Assembly (NCBI GenBank): GCA_003134995.1
Contig: PLDC01000015.1
Location: 356,379-420,378, forward strand
Reading direction: 5' to 3'
Source: Acidobacteriaceae bacterium
GTDB taxonomy: Bacteria; Acidobacteriota; Terriglobia; Terriglobales; Acidobacteriaceae
Length of the DNA: 64,000 nt
A program made the position numbers and the translations under genes. Below are positions 52,525 through 61,801 of this stretch, piece by piece (positions within the stretch are counted from its first letter, which is position 1; each line of letters begins with the position of its first letter). The notes under the pieces were generated by a model. It worked only from the letters and a program-made list of their open reading frames with translations, was not told the DNA's origin and made no database searches.

Positions 52525-53039
52525 TGAATTCAGGCTTGCTCTCTCGACTGGGAAAAACACTGCTCACCGGCACTCTCGCGTTGTACTTTCTGATCGTAGC
52601 TTTCAATAACATCGTCGACTACGAGACCAACTTCAAGTTTGTCGAGCACGTGCTGAGCATGGATTCGATTGGCGCCGATGCGCACGTGCAGTGGCGGGCC
52701 ATTCGCAGTACGCAACTGCACCATGTTGCCTATTGGACGATCATTCTGTGGGAACTTGCGACTGGGTGCATCTCTGGATTGGGCGCGATGCGAATGTTTT
52801 TCGCGCTGCGTTTCAAGGATAAGTTTGAGACTGCGAAAACGTTGTCGATCGCGGCCCTTTGGCTGGGATTGCTGTTGTGGGCGTTAGGTTTCATCACGGT
52901 CGGCGGAGAATGGTTCTTGATGTGGGAGTCGAGCGTGTGGAACGGCGAAGCCTCGGCCTTGCGCATGTTCATTCTGAATGCATTCGCGTTATTGTTTCTC
53001 TATTTGCCGGATGCTGAGAAGGAATCGAGCGCTAGATAG
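52524..53039 (+). CDS. DUF2165-family small membrane protein
   Basis: The 171-residue protein has four membrane helices (TLLTGTLALYFLIVAFNNIVD, VAYWTIILWELATGCISGLG, TLSIAALWLGLLLWALGFI, MFILNAFALLFLYLP) and conserved FNNIVDYETNFKFVEHVLSMD, as in DUF2165. The function is unknown. It starts one base inside the stop of the first hydrolase and ends 2 bases before the second, so all three are translated together. Confidence 0.85.
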   Translation: MNSGLLSRLGKTLLTGTLALYFLIVAFNNIVDYETNFKFVEHVLSMDSIGADAHVQWRAIRSTQLHHVAYWTIILWELATGCISGLGAMRMFFALRFKDKFETAKTLSIAALWLGLLLWALGFITVGGEWFLMWESSVWNGEASALRMFILNAFALLFLYLPDAEKESSAR

Positions 53040-53041
53040 AA

Positions 53042-53857
53042 ATGCCGTTCGTGGAATTAGCCAACTCGCCGCACGCTCCGGGGATTTGCCCCGTGAAGAT
53101 TTTTTACAGGGATGTGGGTGAAGGCCAGCCGCTGGTTTTTCTGCACGGCGGTTGGGGCTATGGCGCTTATCCGATCACGTGGCAGCTTAAAGCGTTCAAG
53201 AGCAAAGTGCGATTCATAATTCCGGATCGCTCCGGCTACGGGCGCTCTACGCCGGTGTCAGCACCGATGCCGATCGACTTCCATCAGCGGGCAGCGGAAG
53301 AAACTTTGCTTGTGCTCGATAAGTTGGGAATCAAGCGCGCGATGTTTTGGGGACACAGCGATGGAGCGGTGATCGCGGCAAAGATCGGGCTGTTGGCGCC
53401 CGAGCGCTGCGAGCGGCTGCTTCTGGAAGCATTTCATTTCGAGCCGGGCAAGCTGAACTCCCGCAGCTTTTTTAAACAGTTCGCTTTGCATCCTGAGGAC
53501 GTGAAAGAAAAAATGCAGAAGCTGCTGATCGCGGATCATGGCACGGTCGGTAATAAGGACCGGTGGAAGAAGGTGGTGCAGCGGAATTGCCGAGTGTGGC
53601 TGAAACTTGCGGCGCAAAGCAGTGGCACTGCGGACGATTTATTCGACGGGCGGCTCGGCAAGTTGAAAGTGCCGGTAACATTTATGCACGGAAGCGGCGA
53701 CCCTCGAACTGAGGCAAACGAGATGGAACGAGTCCAAAGAGCGCTGCCGCATGCTGATGTGCGTTTCGTGGAGACCGGCCGGCACAGCCCGCACAGCGAA
53801 AGAAAATCCTGGAAGCAATGCAACGGAATTCTGAGCGAGTTTCTCGCGGGAAAATAG
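53042..53857 (+). CDS. Alpha/beta-hydrolase
   Basis: The 271-residue cytoplasmic hydrolase has LVFLHGGWGYGAYPITWQ (oxyanion loop), PDRSGYGRSTP, nucleophile GHSDGAVIAAK, MHGSGDPRTE (likely triad Asp) and TGRHSPHSERK (His). It is the third gene of an operon with the exported hydrolase and DUF2165. The substrate is unknown. Confidence 0.88.
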   Translation: MPFVELANSPHAPGICPVKIFYRDVGEGQPLVFLHGGWGYGAYPITWQLKAFKSKVRFIIPDRSGYGRSTPVSAPMPIDFHQRAAEETLLVLDKLGIKRAMFWGHSDGAVIAAKIGLLAPERCERLLLEAFHFEPGKLNSRSFFKQFALHPEDVKEKMQKLLIADHGTVGNKDRWKKVVQRNCRVWLKLAAQSSGTADDLFDGRLGKLKVPVTFMHGSGDPRTEANEMERVQRALPHADVRFVETGRHSPHSERKSWKQCNGILSEFLAGK

Positions 53858-53892
53858 TCCTTGGGCCGCGCTTCCATTTGGCGCAGGCAGAA

Positions 53893-53952
53893 ACCAGGAT
53901 CCCTCGTTCCACTCGGGATGACAAGCATTACACCACTCGGGATGACAAGCAT
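53893..53952. repeat. CACTCGGGATGACAAGCAT direct repeat with dispersed-repeat copy
   Basis: A 19-base unit occurs at 53910 and 53934 (24-base period). The first is the end of a 32-base block shared with 35304-35335 (four differences). It lies between two convergent genes and overlaps neither stop. Confidence 0.75.
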
Positions 53953-53958
53953 GACACT

Positions 53959-56229
53959 TCAATCGAAATTGCCATTGCTCGAAAGCGGAAGATCGCGCAC
54001 GCGCTTGCCTGTGGCCGCGAAGATCGCGTTGCAGAACGCGGCAACGAATGGAGGCACGCCGGGCTCTCCAACGCCAGCGGGCGGTGCGCTGCTCTCGGTG
54101 ATGTAGACGTTGGTGTGAGCGGGCGCTTCGTGGATGCGGGCCACGGGATAGTCATTGAAATTCGATTGCTGAATGATGCCGTTTTTTGCGGTGATCTCTC
54201 CGGTGCGCACAATGCTCGTGCCGAAGACTGCAGCGCCTTCGAATTGCGCGCGCAACGCTTCAGGATTCACCACGATTCCGGCGTCGACGGCGGTATCCAC
54301 GCGTGGAATGCGGATGGTGCCGTCATCGCTGATCTCAACTTCAACCACGGTGGCAACGTAGGTGAGAAAGCTGCGGTGCGCGGCGAAGCCGAAGCCGTGG
54401 CCTTTTCCGTTCTTCTTCTTTGCCCAGCCGGATTTTTCGGCGACGGATTCGATCACGCCGCGCAGCCGTCCGGTTTCCCACGGATACGTTTTGTAATCCG
54501 CACCGTAGTTCGGATACGTCACGCCGGTGAAATCCAAAGTGCGCGGAGGACCGATCAGATCCAGTTGATACTCCACGGGATCGCGATGGGCGCGATGCGC
54601 GAGTTCATCGGTGAAACACTGCACTGCGAAGCCGTGATAAATGTTGGCGACGGAGCGCAGCCATCCGATTCTCACATGAGCCTGCGCTGGACCGTTTTCG
54701 ATTCGGATGCTCGGCAGATCGTACGGAAGATCGGTCCATCCCTGCGCCAGATGCGGCGGATCGCCATAGACCTGGGTGACATCGAAGATCGAGCTGATCG
54801 GAGGGAAAACCGATCTCTGCAGCCACGCGGTCGGCTTACCTTTTTCGTCGACGGCGGCCTTCATGTACATCGCAGCGACGGCATTGTAATAATCAAACTG
54901 CACGTCGTCTTCGCGCTTCCAAACAACTTTCACGGGACGGCCGAGTTTCTTCGACAGGACGGCGGCTTCGGCAACATAATCGGGCTTGGATTTTCTTCCG
55001 AATCCTCCGCCGAGGAATGTGACGTGGCAAACGACGTCTTCTTTCGCGATTCCGAGTTGTGACGACACGATGGCCTGCACGGCTTGCGGATTCTGCGTCG
55101 GCGCCCACGCCGTGACTTTTCCGTCTTTAAATTCGGCGAGCGCCACGAGGGGCTCCATGGGCGTGTGCGCGAGCAGCGGAACGTAGTAATCGGCCTCCAC
55201 TACATTTTCGGTGGGAAATGTTTTATCGGAATCGCCGACACTGCGAATGACTTTGCCGGGCTTGTGCGACGTCTCGCGGAGTTCTTTCTTGTATTCCGCG
55301 GAGTCGTAGGTTTCGTTCGGTCCGTTATCCCAAGTGATTTTCAGTTTCTTGCGGCCCTGGAATGCAGCCCAGGTGTTGTCGGCGATCACGGCGACTCCGC
55401 CTAATGGCTGGAACGCCGCTGGGGGCTTGAATGGGTCGATGCTGACGGTCTGGCGCACTCCCGCGACCTTGAGCGTTTCCTGATCGTCGACGGTTTTTAC
55501 TTTGCCGCCGAACACGGGAGGATGTTCGATCGAGGCGTAGACCATGCCCTCCATCCGCGCATCCATTCCAAAGACAGCTTTGCCGGTGCAAAGATTTTCG
55601 AGGTCAACGCTCTTCGCTCCCTTGCCGATGTAACGCCAGTCGGCGGGCTTCTTCAGTTGCAGGTCTTCTTTCTTTGGAACGGGAAGGTGCGAGGCGTCCG
55701 CAGCGAGGTCACCATAAGCCAGGCGCCGGCCGCTTGCCTTGTGAACTACCACGTGCAACTCGGTGGAACATTCAGCTGCCGGAACATTCCAGCGTGCAGC
55801 CGCTGCCTGCAGCAACATCAAGCGGGCGGTCGCGCCGCACTCGCGCATGGTGGTAAAAAATCTTCTAACGGATTGCGAGCCGTCGGTATTTTGATCTCCA
55901 TATCGCTTGTCGCCGATGCCCTGATCGATCTTGACGCGCTTCCAGTCGGCGTCAAGTTCGTCGGCCAGCACCAGCGGCAACGATGTGCGGATCACGGTCC
56001 CCATCTCGGAGCGATGCGCAATGATGTAGACGGTTCCGTCAGGCTGAATCCCGACGAAAAGATTGGGATGAAACGCCGCGCGGTCGGCCTCGCTCTGCCA
56101 GTCCAGAGGCGCGCCCTGAGCTAAAATCGACGGGATGAACCGCGCGTGTCGTACAGCGAGAACGAACGCGCCCGCGCCAAACGCGCCTTGAAGAAATTTC
56201 CGCCGGCTTACGTTTTCGATTTGCGTCAT
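53959..56229 (-). CDS. Molybdopterin-binding subunit of an IorB-type aldehyde/isoquinoline oxidoreductase
   Basis: The 756-residue catalytic subunit belongs to the xanthine-dehydrogenase family. A twin-arginine-type signal ([19 protein letters not shown]) sends it to the periplasm. It has two tandem molybdopterin-binding regions ([30 protein letters not shown], and catalytic-Glu segment GVGEPGVPP). The small 2Fe-2S subunit is encoded upstream with a four-base overlap. There is no FAD subunit, as in IorAB and related aldehyde dehydrogenases, where electrons pass to a cytochrome. The substrate is not known. Confidence 0.9.
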   Translation of the reverse strand: MTQIENVSRRKFLQGAFGAGAFVLAVRHARFIPSILAQGAPLDWQSEADRAAFHPNLFVGIQPDGTVYIIAHRSEMGTVIRTSLPLVLADELDADWKRVKIDQGIGDKRYGDQNTDGSQSVRRFFTTMRECGATARLMLLQAAAARWNVPAAECSTELHVVVHKASGRRLAYGDLAADASHLPVPKKEDLQLKKPADWRYIGKGAKSVDLENLCTGKAVFGMDARMEGMVYASIEHPPVFGGKVKTVDDQETLKVAGVRQTVSIDPFKPPAAFQPLGGVAVIADNTWAAFQGRKKLKITWDNGPNETYDSAEYKKELRETSHKPGKVIRSVGDSDKTFPTENVVEADYYVPLLAHTPMEPLVALAEFKDGKVTAWAPTQNPQAVQAIVSSQLGIAKEDVVCHVTFLGGGFGRKSKPDYVAEAAVLSKKLGRPVKVVWKREDDVQFDYYNAVAAMYMKAAVDEKGKPTAWLQRSVFPPISSIFDVTQVYGDPPHLAQGWTDLPYDLPSIRIENGPAQAHVRIGWLRSVANIYHGFAVQCFTDELAHRAHRDPVEYQLDLIGPPRTLDFTGVTYPNYGADYKTYPWETGRLRGVIESVAEKSGWAKKKNGKGHGFGFAAHRSFLTYVATVVEVEISDDGTIRIPRVDTAVDAGIVVNPEALRAQFEGAAVFGTSIVRTGEITAKNGIIQQSNFNDYPVARIHEAPAHTNVYITESSAPPAGVGEPGVPPFVAAFCNAIFAATGKRVRDLPLSSNGNFD

Positions 56230-56681
56230 GCTGTTTTCCCCGCTGCCAGCTTGATGGCCTGGCGAATTCGTTGGTAGGTTCCGCAGCGGCAGATGTTTCC
56301 TGCCATGGCTTCATCGATTTCGTTATCCGTGGGATGGGGCGTGCCTTTCAAAAGCGAAGCAGCCTGCATGATCTGGCCGGACTGGCAATATCCGCACTGC
56401 GGAACGTTCAACTCCATCCAGGCTTTCTGCACCGGATGCAGGCCGTTCGCGCCGAGATCTTCGATGGTTCGAATCTCGCTGTTCGCCGCCGAGCTCATCG
56501 GCGTCACGCACGACCGGATTGCTTGGCCATTCTTGTGCACAGTGCAAGCGCCGCAAAGCGCCATGCCGCACCCGAACTTGGTTCCGGTCAGCGCGAGAAT
56601 GTCCCGCACGTACCATAAAAGGGGCATGTCAGGATCGCCGTCGAAACTGCGATCGATTCCATTTACCTTGAGCTTGATCAT
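56226..56681 (-). CDS. 2Fe-2S subunit of the IorAB-type oxidoreductase
   Basis: The 151-residue protein has a plant-ferredoxin-like cluster site ([17 protein letters not shown]) and a helical cluster site ([12 protein letters not shown] with [15 protein letters not shown]). It passes electrons from the molybdenum subunit downstream. It starts the two-gene operon. It should be folded with its partner and exported by the partner's Tat signal. Confidence 0.93.
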   Translation of the reverse strand: MIKLKVNGIDRSFDGDPDMPLLWYVRDILALTGTKFGCGMALCGACTVHKNGQAIRSCVTPMSSAANSEIRTIEDLGANGLHPVQKAWMELNVPQCGYCQSGQIMQAASLLKGTPHPTDNEIDEAMAGNICRCGTYQRIRQAIKLAAGKTA

Positions 56682-56989
56682 CCGGATCCCTTTCTTAACG
56701 CAGATGGCATTCTACGACTAGGGATGGCGGAAGCCAATCGGGAAAGCCGGGAGCGGATTTTAGTACGGCCATGCTGTCCTCGCCAGCGATTTGCATAGGT
56801 CCCTTCGACAGGCTCAGGGCAGGCTCTTCGTTGGGAGTCCTCGGCTATCGCCGGGGACTCCGCTTCCTCAGGATGACAAGGCGTTGGGGCGAGGCGCTCC
56901 CGAGACCCCGCAGCCAATGCGGGGCGAACCCTATCCGTTAATCACTGTCGCGCTTCCGGCCCAGCGATAATTGGAAGGACGCGACTCTG
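56682..56989. repeat. Gene-free region with repeat words (TTGCATAGG, CTCAGGATGACAA)
   Basis: TTGCATAGGTCCCTTCG at 56791-56807 also occurs at 47847-47863. CTCAGGATGACAAG at 56865-56878 is a copy of the 35304/53893 family end. GGAGTCC...GGGACTCC near 56835-56856 is a hairpin. No gene is supported. The GGAAGGAC at 56973 is the ribosome-binding site of the next gene. Confidence 0.6.
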
Positions 56990-58261
56990 ATGAAGTCCCT
57001 GATTACACCCGGCATTTGTCTGGCGGCCATCGCGCTGCTGCTGCATACCGGCTTGCTCGCGCCCAATATAACGCTCGTCACCTCTGCCTTTGGCGCCGCG
57101 ACCGTCGCAGGACTGCTGCTCGCCTGGCGATTTCATTCCAGCCGAATCTTCTTCGCGCTGTTGTCCCTATTCCTGGCTCAGCAGGCAATCGCATACTTTT
57201 CCAAAGGACATGTTGGCACCGGTCCAGGCAGCACTGCGTTAGCTGCCGCGGGCTTGCTATTGCCGCTCAACTTCGTGCTGCTCTCGTTCCAGCAAGAGAA
57301 AGGATTCACGGTTTCGAGCATCGCTCCTCCATCCTTATTATTATTCTTCCAGTCCGTAATCGTGGCCGTGCTCTGCCGTCCCGACGCAGCGCAACGCGCT
57401 CTGCATCACGCTTCCGCGCGAGCCCCGCTGCCCTTCGCCACATTACTGGCATTCGCCGCAGCCGCAGTAGTGTTGCTAATACGCTACCTGCTCTTTCACA
57501 AGCCGGTCGAAGGCGGACTTTTATGGGCGCTCGCGGCCTCGCTCCTGTCGCTTTACTTCGGAGGCGTAGGACGAATCCCAACAGCATACTTCGCCGCTTC
57601 CGCATTCATCCTCGCGGGGGCGATCGTCGAGACATCTTACCTGCTCGCCTATCACGACGAACTCACGACGTTGCCCTCGCGTCGCGCCTTCCATGATGCA
57701 TTGCTGCGGCTGGAGTCCCCGTACTCCATTGCGATGGTGGACATCGATCACTTTAAGCGCTGCAATGACACCTACGGCCACGACACCGGAGATCAGGTAT
57801 TGCGCATGGTCGCGGCAAGACTGGCGCGAGTCACGGGTGGAGGACAAGCTTACCGTTGCGGTGGCGAGGAATTTGCCATAGTTTTTCCCGGCAAGATAAC
57901 AAGCGATGTGATGCAACATCTGGAAAAGCTGCGTGGCGCAATCGAAGCCAGCACGCTCACCGTGCGCGGGCCAGACAGACGGCAAGAAATGCGCGGTCCC
58001 GACCGCCGTACCCAACGGGCGCGCCGCCGCACTCAAGGCCAGGCAATCCGGCAACTCGCACGCGCTACATCGCCCACGGAGATATCAGTCACCGCCAGCA
58101 TGGGAGTAGCAACCTCGATGCGGGAAGATTCATCCGCGGAAGAAGTCATACAGGCAGCCGATAAGGCTCTCTATCGCGCCAAAGCCGGAGGACGCAATCG
58201 CATCGAAACCGCAGCCTCACCCCGCCGCCGTACTCGCAGCAAGGCCGCCGGCATCGCGTGA
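56990..58261 (+). CDS. Membrane-bound diguanylate cyclase (GGDEF)
   Basis: This 423-residue c-di-GMP synthase has about seven membrane helices in residues 1-210, then a GGDEF domain (ELTTLPSRRAFHDALLRLE, DIDHFKRCNDTYGHDTGDQVL, CGGEEFAIVFPG, SMGVATS, ADKALYRAKAGGRN). The signature is GGEEF, which is active. The RxxD inhibitory site five residues before is absent. Between the catalytic core and the last helix is a basic insert with repeated RGPDRR. The N-terminal part is not one of the named MASE types that could be recognised. Confidence 0.92.
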   Translation: MKSLITPGICLAAIALLLHTGLLAPNITLVTSAFGAATVAGLLLAWRFHSSRIFFALLSLFLAQQAIAYFSKGHVGTGPGSTALAAAGLLLPLNFVLLSFQQEKGFTVSSIAPPSLLLFFQSVIVAVLCRPDAAQRALHHASARAPLPFATLLAFAAAAVVLLIRYLLFHKPVEGGLLWALAASLLSLYFGGVGRIPTAYFAASAFILAGAIVETSYLLAYHDELTTLPSRRAFHDALLRLESPYSIAMVDIDHFKRCNDTYGHDTGDQVLRMVAARLARVTGGGQAYRCGGEEFAIVFPGKITSDVMQHLEKLRGAIEASTLTVRGPDRRQEMRGPDRRTQRARRRTQGQAIRQLARATSPTEISVTASMGVATSMREDSSAEEVIQAADKALYRAKAGGRNRIETAASPRRRTRSKAAGIA

Positions 58262-58392
58262 AGTGAATCCGAAGATGGTCGGAAGAAGTTCCCCAAGATA
58301 AATCAGAGAACGTCCGGCCCGGAGCGTCATTCACGGCGGAAGCAATGACGCGCCGGACTCGTACGTTTTCGCAAGCACCACAGGCCGTGCGG

Positions 58393-58554
58393 TCAGCCCG
58401 CGGTCGAAGGAGGCGTCGAATTTCTCCGGCCACTGCCGGCACAAGCCGGACACTTGATACGGATAAATGCAACGCCCTCAGACTTACCGCGAATGTCCAC
58501 GGGCCGCGCAATATATCCGGTACCGCCGCAGTGCGGGCAGTTCTTCGGATCCAC
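58393..58554 (-). CDS. Tiny two-CxxCxGxG protein
   Basis: A 53-residue frame begins with GTG (VDPKNCPHCGGTGYIARP) and ends IRIKCPACAGSGRRNS. The two CxxCxGxG units are like half of the DnaJ zinc domain and would bind one zinc ion. GAGGGGGATCA before the GTG is a ribosome-binding site. It is shorter than most gene callers accept. Function is unknown; it may be a chaperone-like or redox contact protein. Confidence 0.6.
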   Translation of the reverse strand: MDPKNCPHCGGTGYIARPVDIRGKSEGVAFIRIKCPACAGSGRRNSTPPSTAG

Positions 58555-58716
58555 TGATCCCCCTCAGTTGGAATGAGTTTTTCATTAATTTGAGAGAACA
58601 GCGCCACAAATTTAATCTTGTTACGAAAAACGAACAACGGGTCGCGCCTGTCCGTCGCCGTTCAAGGTGAAAACCTGCAAGGGGATGGCTGTGTTAAGCT
58701 AATGAAAACCGCAGCC

Positions 58717-58810
<94 letters not shown>

Positions 58811-58865
58811 GATGTCTTAAAGCCCGCAGTCATAATCGTTTACCTCGCGTTTACCTTCGAATCGA

Positions 58866-60032
58866 TCACATCACCCGCGGTCTGTCGGCACCCGAGAGGT
58901 GCATATTAGGTGCATATTCGAGAGATCGCTGAAATTGCTGCATCGCCGCAACGGCGTCGGAGTCCGCGGTCTTGATGTAACAGTTTTGCGTGACCGCGAC
59001 GGTAGCTTGCCGCAAGATTCTCTGGATGATCTTGTCGGAAACTCCAAACTGGTAAAGATTCGTCGCCAGACCACGGCGGAACGCATGCCACCCATGCCAC
59101 CGGACTCCCGCTTTGGTGATCAGAGGCACGATGACCTTTGCCGCCAAAGCGTCCAGGTTGACAGGCTTTCCCGCTGAGCTGAGAAACATCAATCCGTTCG
59201 CGGGATTGCCTGACAAGCGTCGGTGCGAATCTAGCAGTCGCGCCAGTTGCGCAATGACGGGAACTGGCGCTTTGCCTTTTCGGGTTTTTGGCTCCAGTGC
59301 ATGCCCCCTCCAGATAGAATGAGAGATGAGTATCTGCTCTCCGTCGTAATTCTCCCAGAGCAACCCGCGCAGTTCACCTTTGCGTACTCCTGTGAATGCC
59401 GCGGCCGCTATGATCGTCGAGACTGGTTCCGGCAGCACGTTAAGCATCAGCGTGATCTCTTCGAGAGAATACGCATATGTTTCACCAGCGGGCTTGCCCT
59501 TAGGCAATACCACGTCCCGCATCGGATTCTCCGAATTAACCACACCCTGACGTTTGGCGTACCGAAAAATCCCTGAAAGGAACGCCTTGATATGAGCAAG
59601 AGTCGTGGACGTTAGCTTGTGTTCCTTTGCTATTGACTCCAGAATTCTTTCGCCATCAACCGTCCTGAATTCGCGTAGCATGTTATCGCAGCGCGGCTCC
59701 AGGTACCGCCTCCACATATTCCGATAGCCACGGAAGGTGCTGATCCGATTGTGCTCTTCAACAAACGGCAAGTAACGGTCTTCGGTGAAGCGAATCAAGC
59801 TCATTGCACTTTCAGGCGTGCTCCTCGCGAGGTTGATCGATTCGAGGAACTCCCTCGCGCGATCTCGTGCAGCAGTTTTGTTCGGACACTCCAGTCCGAA
59901 ATTTGCTAGTTTCTTGGTTTTCTGGACCCTTCGAACCGAACCATCCGCAGCGAACTCGGAGTCGTAGTATCGAAGTAGCCATATACTTCCCTTGCGATAC
60001 AGATAACCTTCTTGGTGACGGGTTCCCTTCAT
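58866..60032 (-). CDS. Tyrosine-type site-specific integrase
   Basis: The 388-residue recombinase has an arm-binding and core-binding N-terminus (GYLYRKGSIWLLRYYDSEF, AFLSGIFRYAKRQGVV) and a catalytic domain with Arg in TGVRKGELRGLLW, HAFRRGLATNLYQFGVS (His-x-x-Arg) and nucleophile Tyr in TQNCYIKT. The position usually occupied by His in LGHxxxxxT is LRQATVAVT, so that His is Gln. It lies 56 bases from the tRNA-Ser. Confidence 0.92.
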   Translation of the reverse strand: MKGTRHQEGYLYRKGSIWLLRYYDSEFAADGSVRRVQKTKKLANFGLECPNKTAARDRAREFLESINLARSTPESAMSLIRFTEDRYLPFVEEHNRISTFRGYRNMWRRYLEPRCDNMLREFRTVDGERILESIAKEHKLTSTTLAHIKAFLSGIFRYAKRQGVVNSENPMRDVVLPKGKPAGETYAYSLEEITLMLNVLPEPVSTIIAAAAFTGVRKGELRGLLWENYDGEQILISHSIWRGHALEPKTRKGKAPVPVIAQLARLLDSHRRLSGNPANGLMFLSSAGKPVNLDALAAKVIVPLITKAGVRWHGWHAFRRGLATNLYQFGVSDKIIQRILRQATVAVTQNCYIKTADSDAVAAMQQFQRSLEYAPNMHLSGADRPRVM

Positions 60033-60328
60033 GTGCTCTCCTTTCCGAGAGCCCGTCCCACTGCCCTATTGCTGGTCGCTACTATACGCCGCTCGGCCCA
60101 ATCTTCCAGTTCCGGGCTGCCCCAGCGGAAACGGACGTATTTACCGAAGCGAACATGGGGAAGGGGGTCTATAGAGCGCGATCGCACCTGTTCACGGATC
60201 CACGACTCCGGCAGGCCCCAGCGTGCCGCCAGTTCCTTGCTATCGATGAACTCATATCGCGCCAGCGACTTGAAGTTCTCTGTGGCGGAGTCACGGGGTT
60301 TGGTGATGCTTTGCATTTCTTGTTGCAT
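60029..60328 (-). CDS. Excisionase-like / helix-turn-helix protein
   Basis: The 99-residue protein has a helix-turn-helix of the AlpA/excisionase kind (YEFIDSKELAARWGLPESWI, PHVRFGKYVRFRW, LEDWAERRI). Its 3' end overlaps the integrase start by four bases, so the two are coupled. It probably directs excision. The ATG at 60328 is preferred; the frame is open to 60364. Confidence 0.8.
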   Translation of the reverse strand: MQQEMQSITKPRDSATENFKSLARYEFIDSKELAARWGLPESWIREQVRSRSIDPLPHVRFGKYVRFRWGSPELEDWAERRIVATSNRAVGRALGKEST

Positions 60329-60452
60329 TAGGCCAGAATCCACATTCTGGGGGAAGGGCCTCATTGTCCGAGAAAATATGAGGGGACATCCGCAGTTGCT
60401 GAATCCCGCCGCGCGGTAAGGTAGCAGCTAGGACGACATTTCTTGTCCGGAA

Positions 60453-61418
60453 TTAATTTCCGGACAGATCACCATCGTCTGATTTCCTGGCACAACGGGA
60501 AAGCAGACGACGCATCCCGCGAAGATGATCTTTGTCTCCGAGGGAGACCAATTGTGACCACGTCTTGACAGGGCCGGTCTTTGAATTCGAGTTGCGGCTG
60601 TTGAAAGCCTTCAGTTCTTGCGCAGACTTGCCTTCGAGGTGAGCACTGGGCGGCAGATGGCCGGCGGCGTCGAGGGCTGAGGCTATCTTCCGCAATTGAT
60701 CATCGGATACCTGAGTATGACCGTCGGAGATCGCTTTTCGCCATAGCCCACCGGCACAGACGATAAAAGATCGATCTGCTTTTGGACTACGGCCGGGTTT
60801 CTTTCTGTTCAGTTCACTCTCTGATACGCGGGCGTCTGGTCGACCTTCCGCTGCCGAGGGCTGCGGGATTAGCTCAGCTAGCACCTCTGTGGGCGTGTTT
60901 GTTGCACCCATGCGTGCGCTTTGCAGTGTCTGCTGCGATACCCTGAGTTGCCGTTCAGCGTGCTCACATTCCCTCGCTTCAATCTCAAGGCGCCTTTGCC
61001 AGCGGCCCTGAAGCTGTCTCATCCGGAGATCTAGGCTATTCAAGTGTGCAGTCCTAAGACTAAAGGGGAGACTCGTGTGCCTAGCAGATCGTGAGAACTC
61101 GTTTGCAATTGAGTTAGCTCGGACTCGAAGCATACTAACAATATGCGCACAGACACGTCGCACAAATCCGGCAGACTTGGTGTATCCCTGGGTTTGCCAG
61201 ACCTCGCAATAGATCTCATACACTCTCCGAGCCCACTCGTCGGCACGCTCCACCTTCATCTGCAAAATCAGAGAGGGCACGCTGTTCAGATTGAGCCGAT
61301 TCTCGAACCGAATGCGGCTCTCGTCTGCTTTTATTCGAGTACGCATCTCTTGGGACAATACGACTTTTTTCAAGACCACGAGGCGGTGGTCGATGTCTTC
61401 CCATCGAAAGAGTGGCAT
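60453..61418 (-). CDS. Hypothetical island protein
   Basis: The 321-residue protein is rich in Arg, Ser and Glu and mostly helical. It shows MPLFRWEDIDHRLVVLKKVV, a coiled-coil-like middle (RMRQLQGRWQRRLEIEARE) and a linker with NRKKPGRSPKADRSF, which is DNA-binding in style. The end is KAFNSRNSNSKTGPVKTW. No family is recognised. It is the first large gene after the excisionase on the same strand. Confidence 0.6.
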   Translation of the reverse strand: MPLFRWEDIDHRLVVLKKVVLSQEMRTRIKADESRIRFENRLNLNSVPSLILQMKVERADEWARRVYEIYCEVWQTQGYTKSAGFVRRVCAHIVSMLRVRANSIANEFSRSARHTSLPFSLRTAHLNSLDLRMRQLQGRWQRRLEIEARECEHAERQLRVSQQTLQSARMGATNTPTEVLAELIPQPSAAEGRPDARVSESELNRKKPGRSPKADRSFIVCAGGLWRKAISDGHTQVSDDQLRKIASALDAAGHLPPSAHLEGKSAQELKAFNSRNSNSKTGPVKTWSQLVSLGDKDHLRGMRRLLSRCARKSDDGDLSGN

Positions 61419-61508
61419 TTAATGATGTCTCGCTCGACCCAGAAGAGATGCGAGGTTTTTATGGGCATCCATTCACGAGATTGCACCCGCCGGCAACTCG
61501 GCCCAAGT

Positions 61509-61649
61509 CTAAGGCTTCTTGTCCCGCGCCCAGCGAGCCCGTGCTGCTTTTCGGGCTTGCTCTGATCGCTGCTCGGCAGTCCGATTCCTAGCAGTGGCCT
61601 TTCCGCCGCGGCGTCCTAGCTGAACAGCTGCCGCGTTCTTTCTTGCCAT
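61509..61649 (-). CDS. Tiny basic protein with GRRGGKATAR motif
   Basis: This 46-residue frame reads MARKNAAAVQLGRRGGKATA and ends EQARKAARARWARDKK. Small basic proteins with GRRGGKA and ARKAARARW are common in Acidobacteria and on mobile elements; a nucleic-acid-binding role is likely but unproven. It was found by eye below usual length limits. It lies 90 bases upstream of the 321-residue gene on the same strand. Confidence 0.6.
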   Translation of the reverse strand: MARKNAAAVQLGRRGGKATARNRTAEQRSEQARKAARARWARDKKP

Positions 61650-61689
61650 CAGGGCTTTCTACACCAACTGGGCACTACTCGGCAATGAC

Positions 61690-61719
61690 TTGATTTATGC
61701 TCACCGCTGAGCATATAAT
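61690..61719 (+). promoter_or_regulatory. Sigma-70-type promoter
   Basis: TTGATT at 61690-61695 and TATAAT at 61714-61719 are spaced by 18 bases, the best promoter in the window. It drives the tiny gene at 61802 and possibly the NTPase beyond. Confidence 0.8.
61697..61714. promoter_or_regulatory. Perfect operator palindrome between -35 and -10
   Basis: ATGCTCA, CCGC and TGAGCAT form a perfect inverted repeat lying exactly between the promoter boxes, the ideal place for a repressor that blocks RNA polymerase. The repressor gene is not recognised in the window. Confidence 0.8.
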
Positions 61720-61736
61720 CTAGGCGCAAAGAAAGC

Positions 61737-61771
61737 GCGCCGTACCGGTGCTACTAACACCGACACGGCGC
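61737..61771 (+). other. Leader hairpin of the island transcript
   Basis: GCGCCGT pairs with ACGGCGC and CGGTG with CACCG inside, with symmetric two-base AC bulges and a 7-base loop. It starts about 18 bases after the -10 box, hence near the RNA 5' end, and ends 30 bases before the ATG at 61802. It could protect the RNA or control translation. Confidence 0.7.
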
Positions 61772-61801
61772 TAACCACAGTCGCCTATTAAGGAGGCAAC
61801 A

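Noticed and set aside
53818..55062. 414-residue forward ORF over the molybdopterin subunit
   Set aside because: Composition (Arg/Gly/His-rich, no motif) fits an antisense shadow of the IorB-type gene, which has clear motifs in the other direction.
58146..58637. 163-residue reverse ORF after the diguanylate cyclase
   Set aside because: Another frame on the same strand holds the small CxxCxGxG protein with better start and motifs; this one is its shadow.
58811..58865. Second tRNA or attachment repeat after tRNA-Ser
   Set aside because: GTTTACC occurs twice but no copy of the tRNA 3' end is present here or up to 64000.
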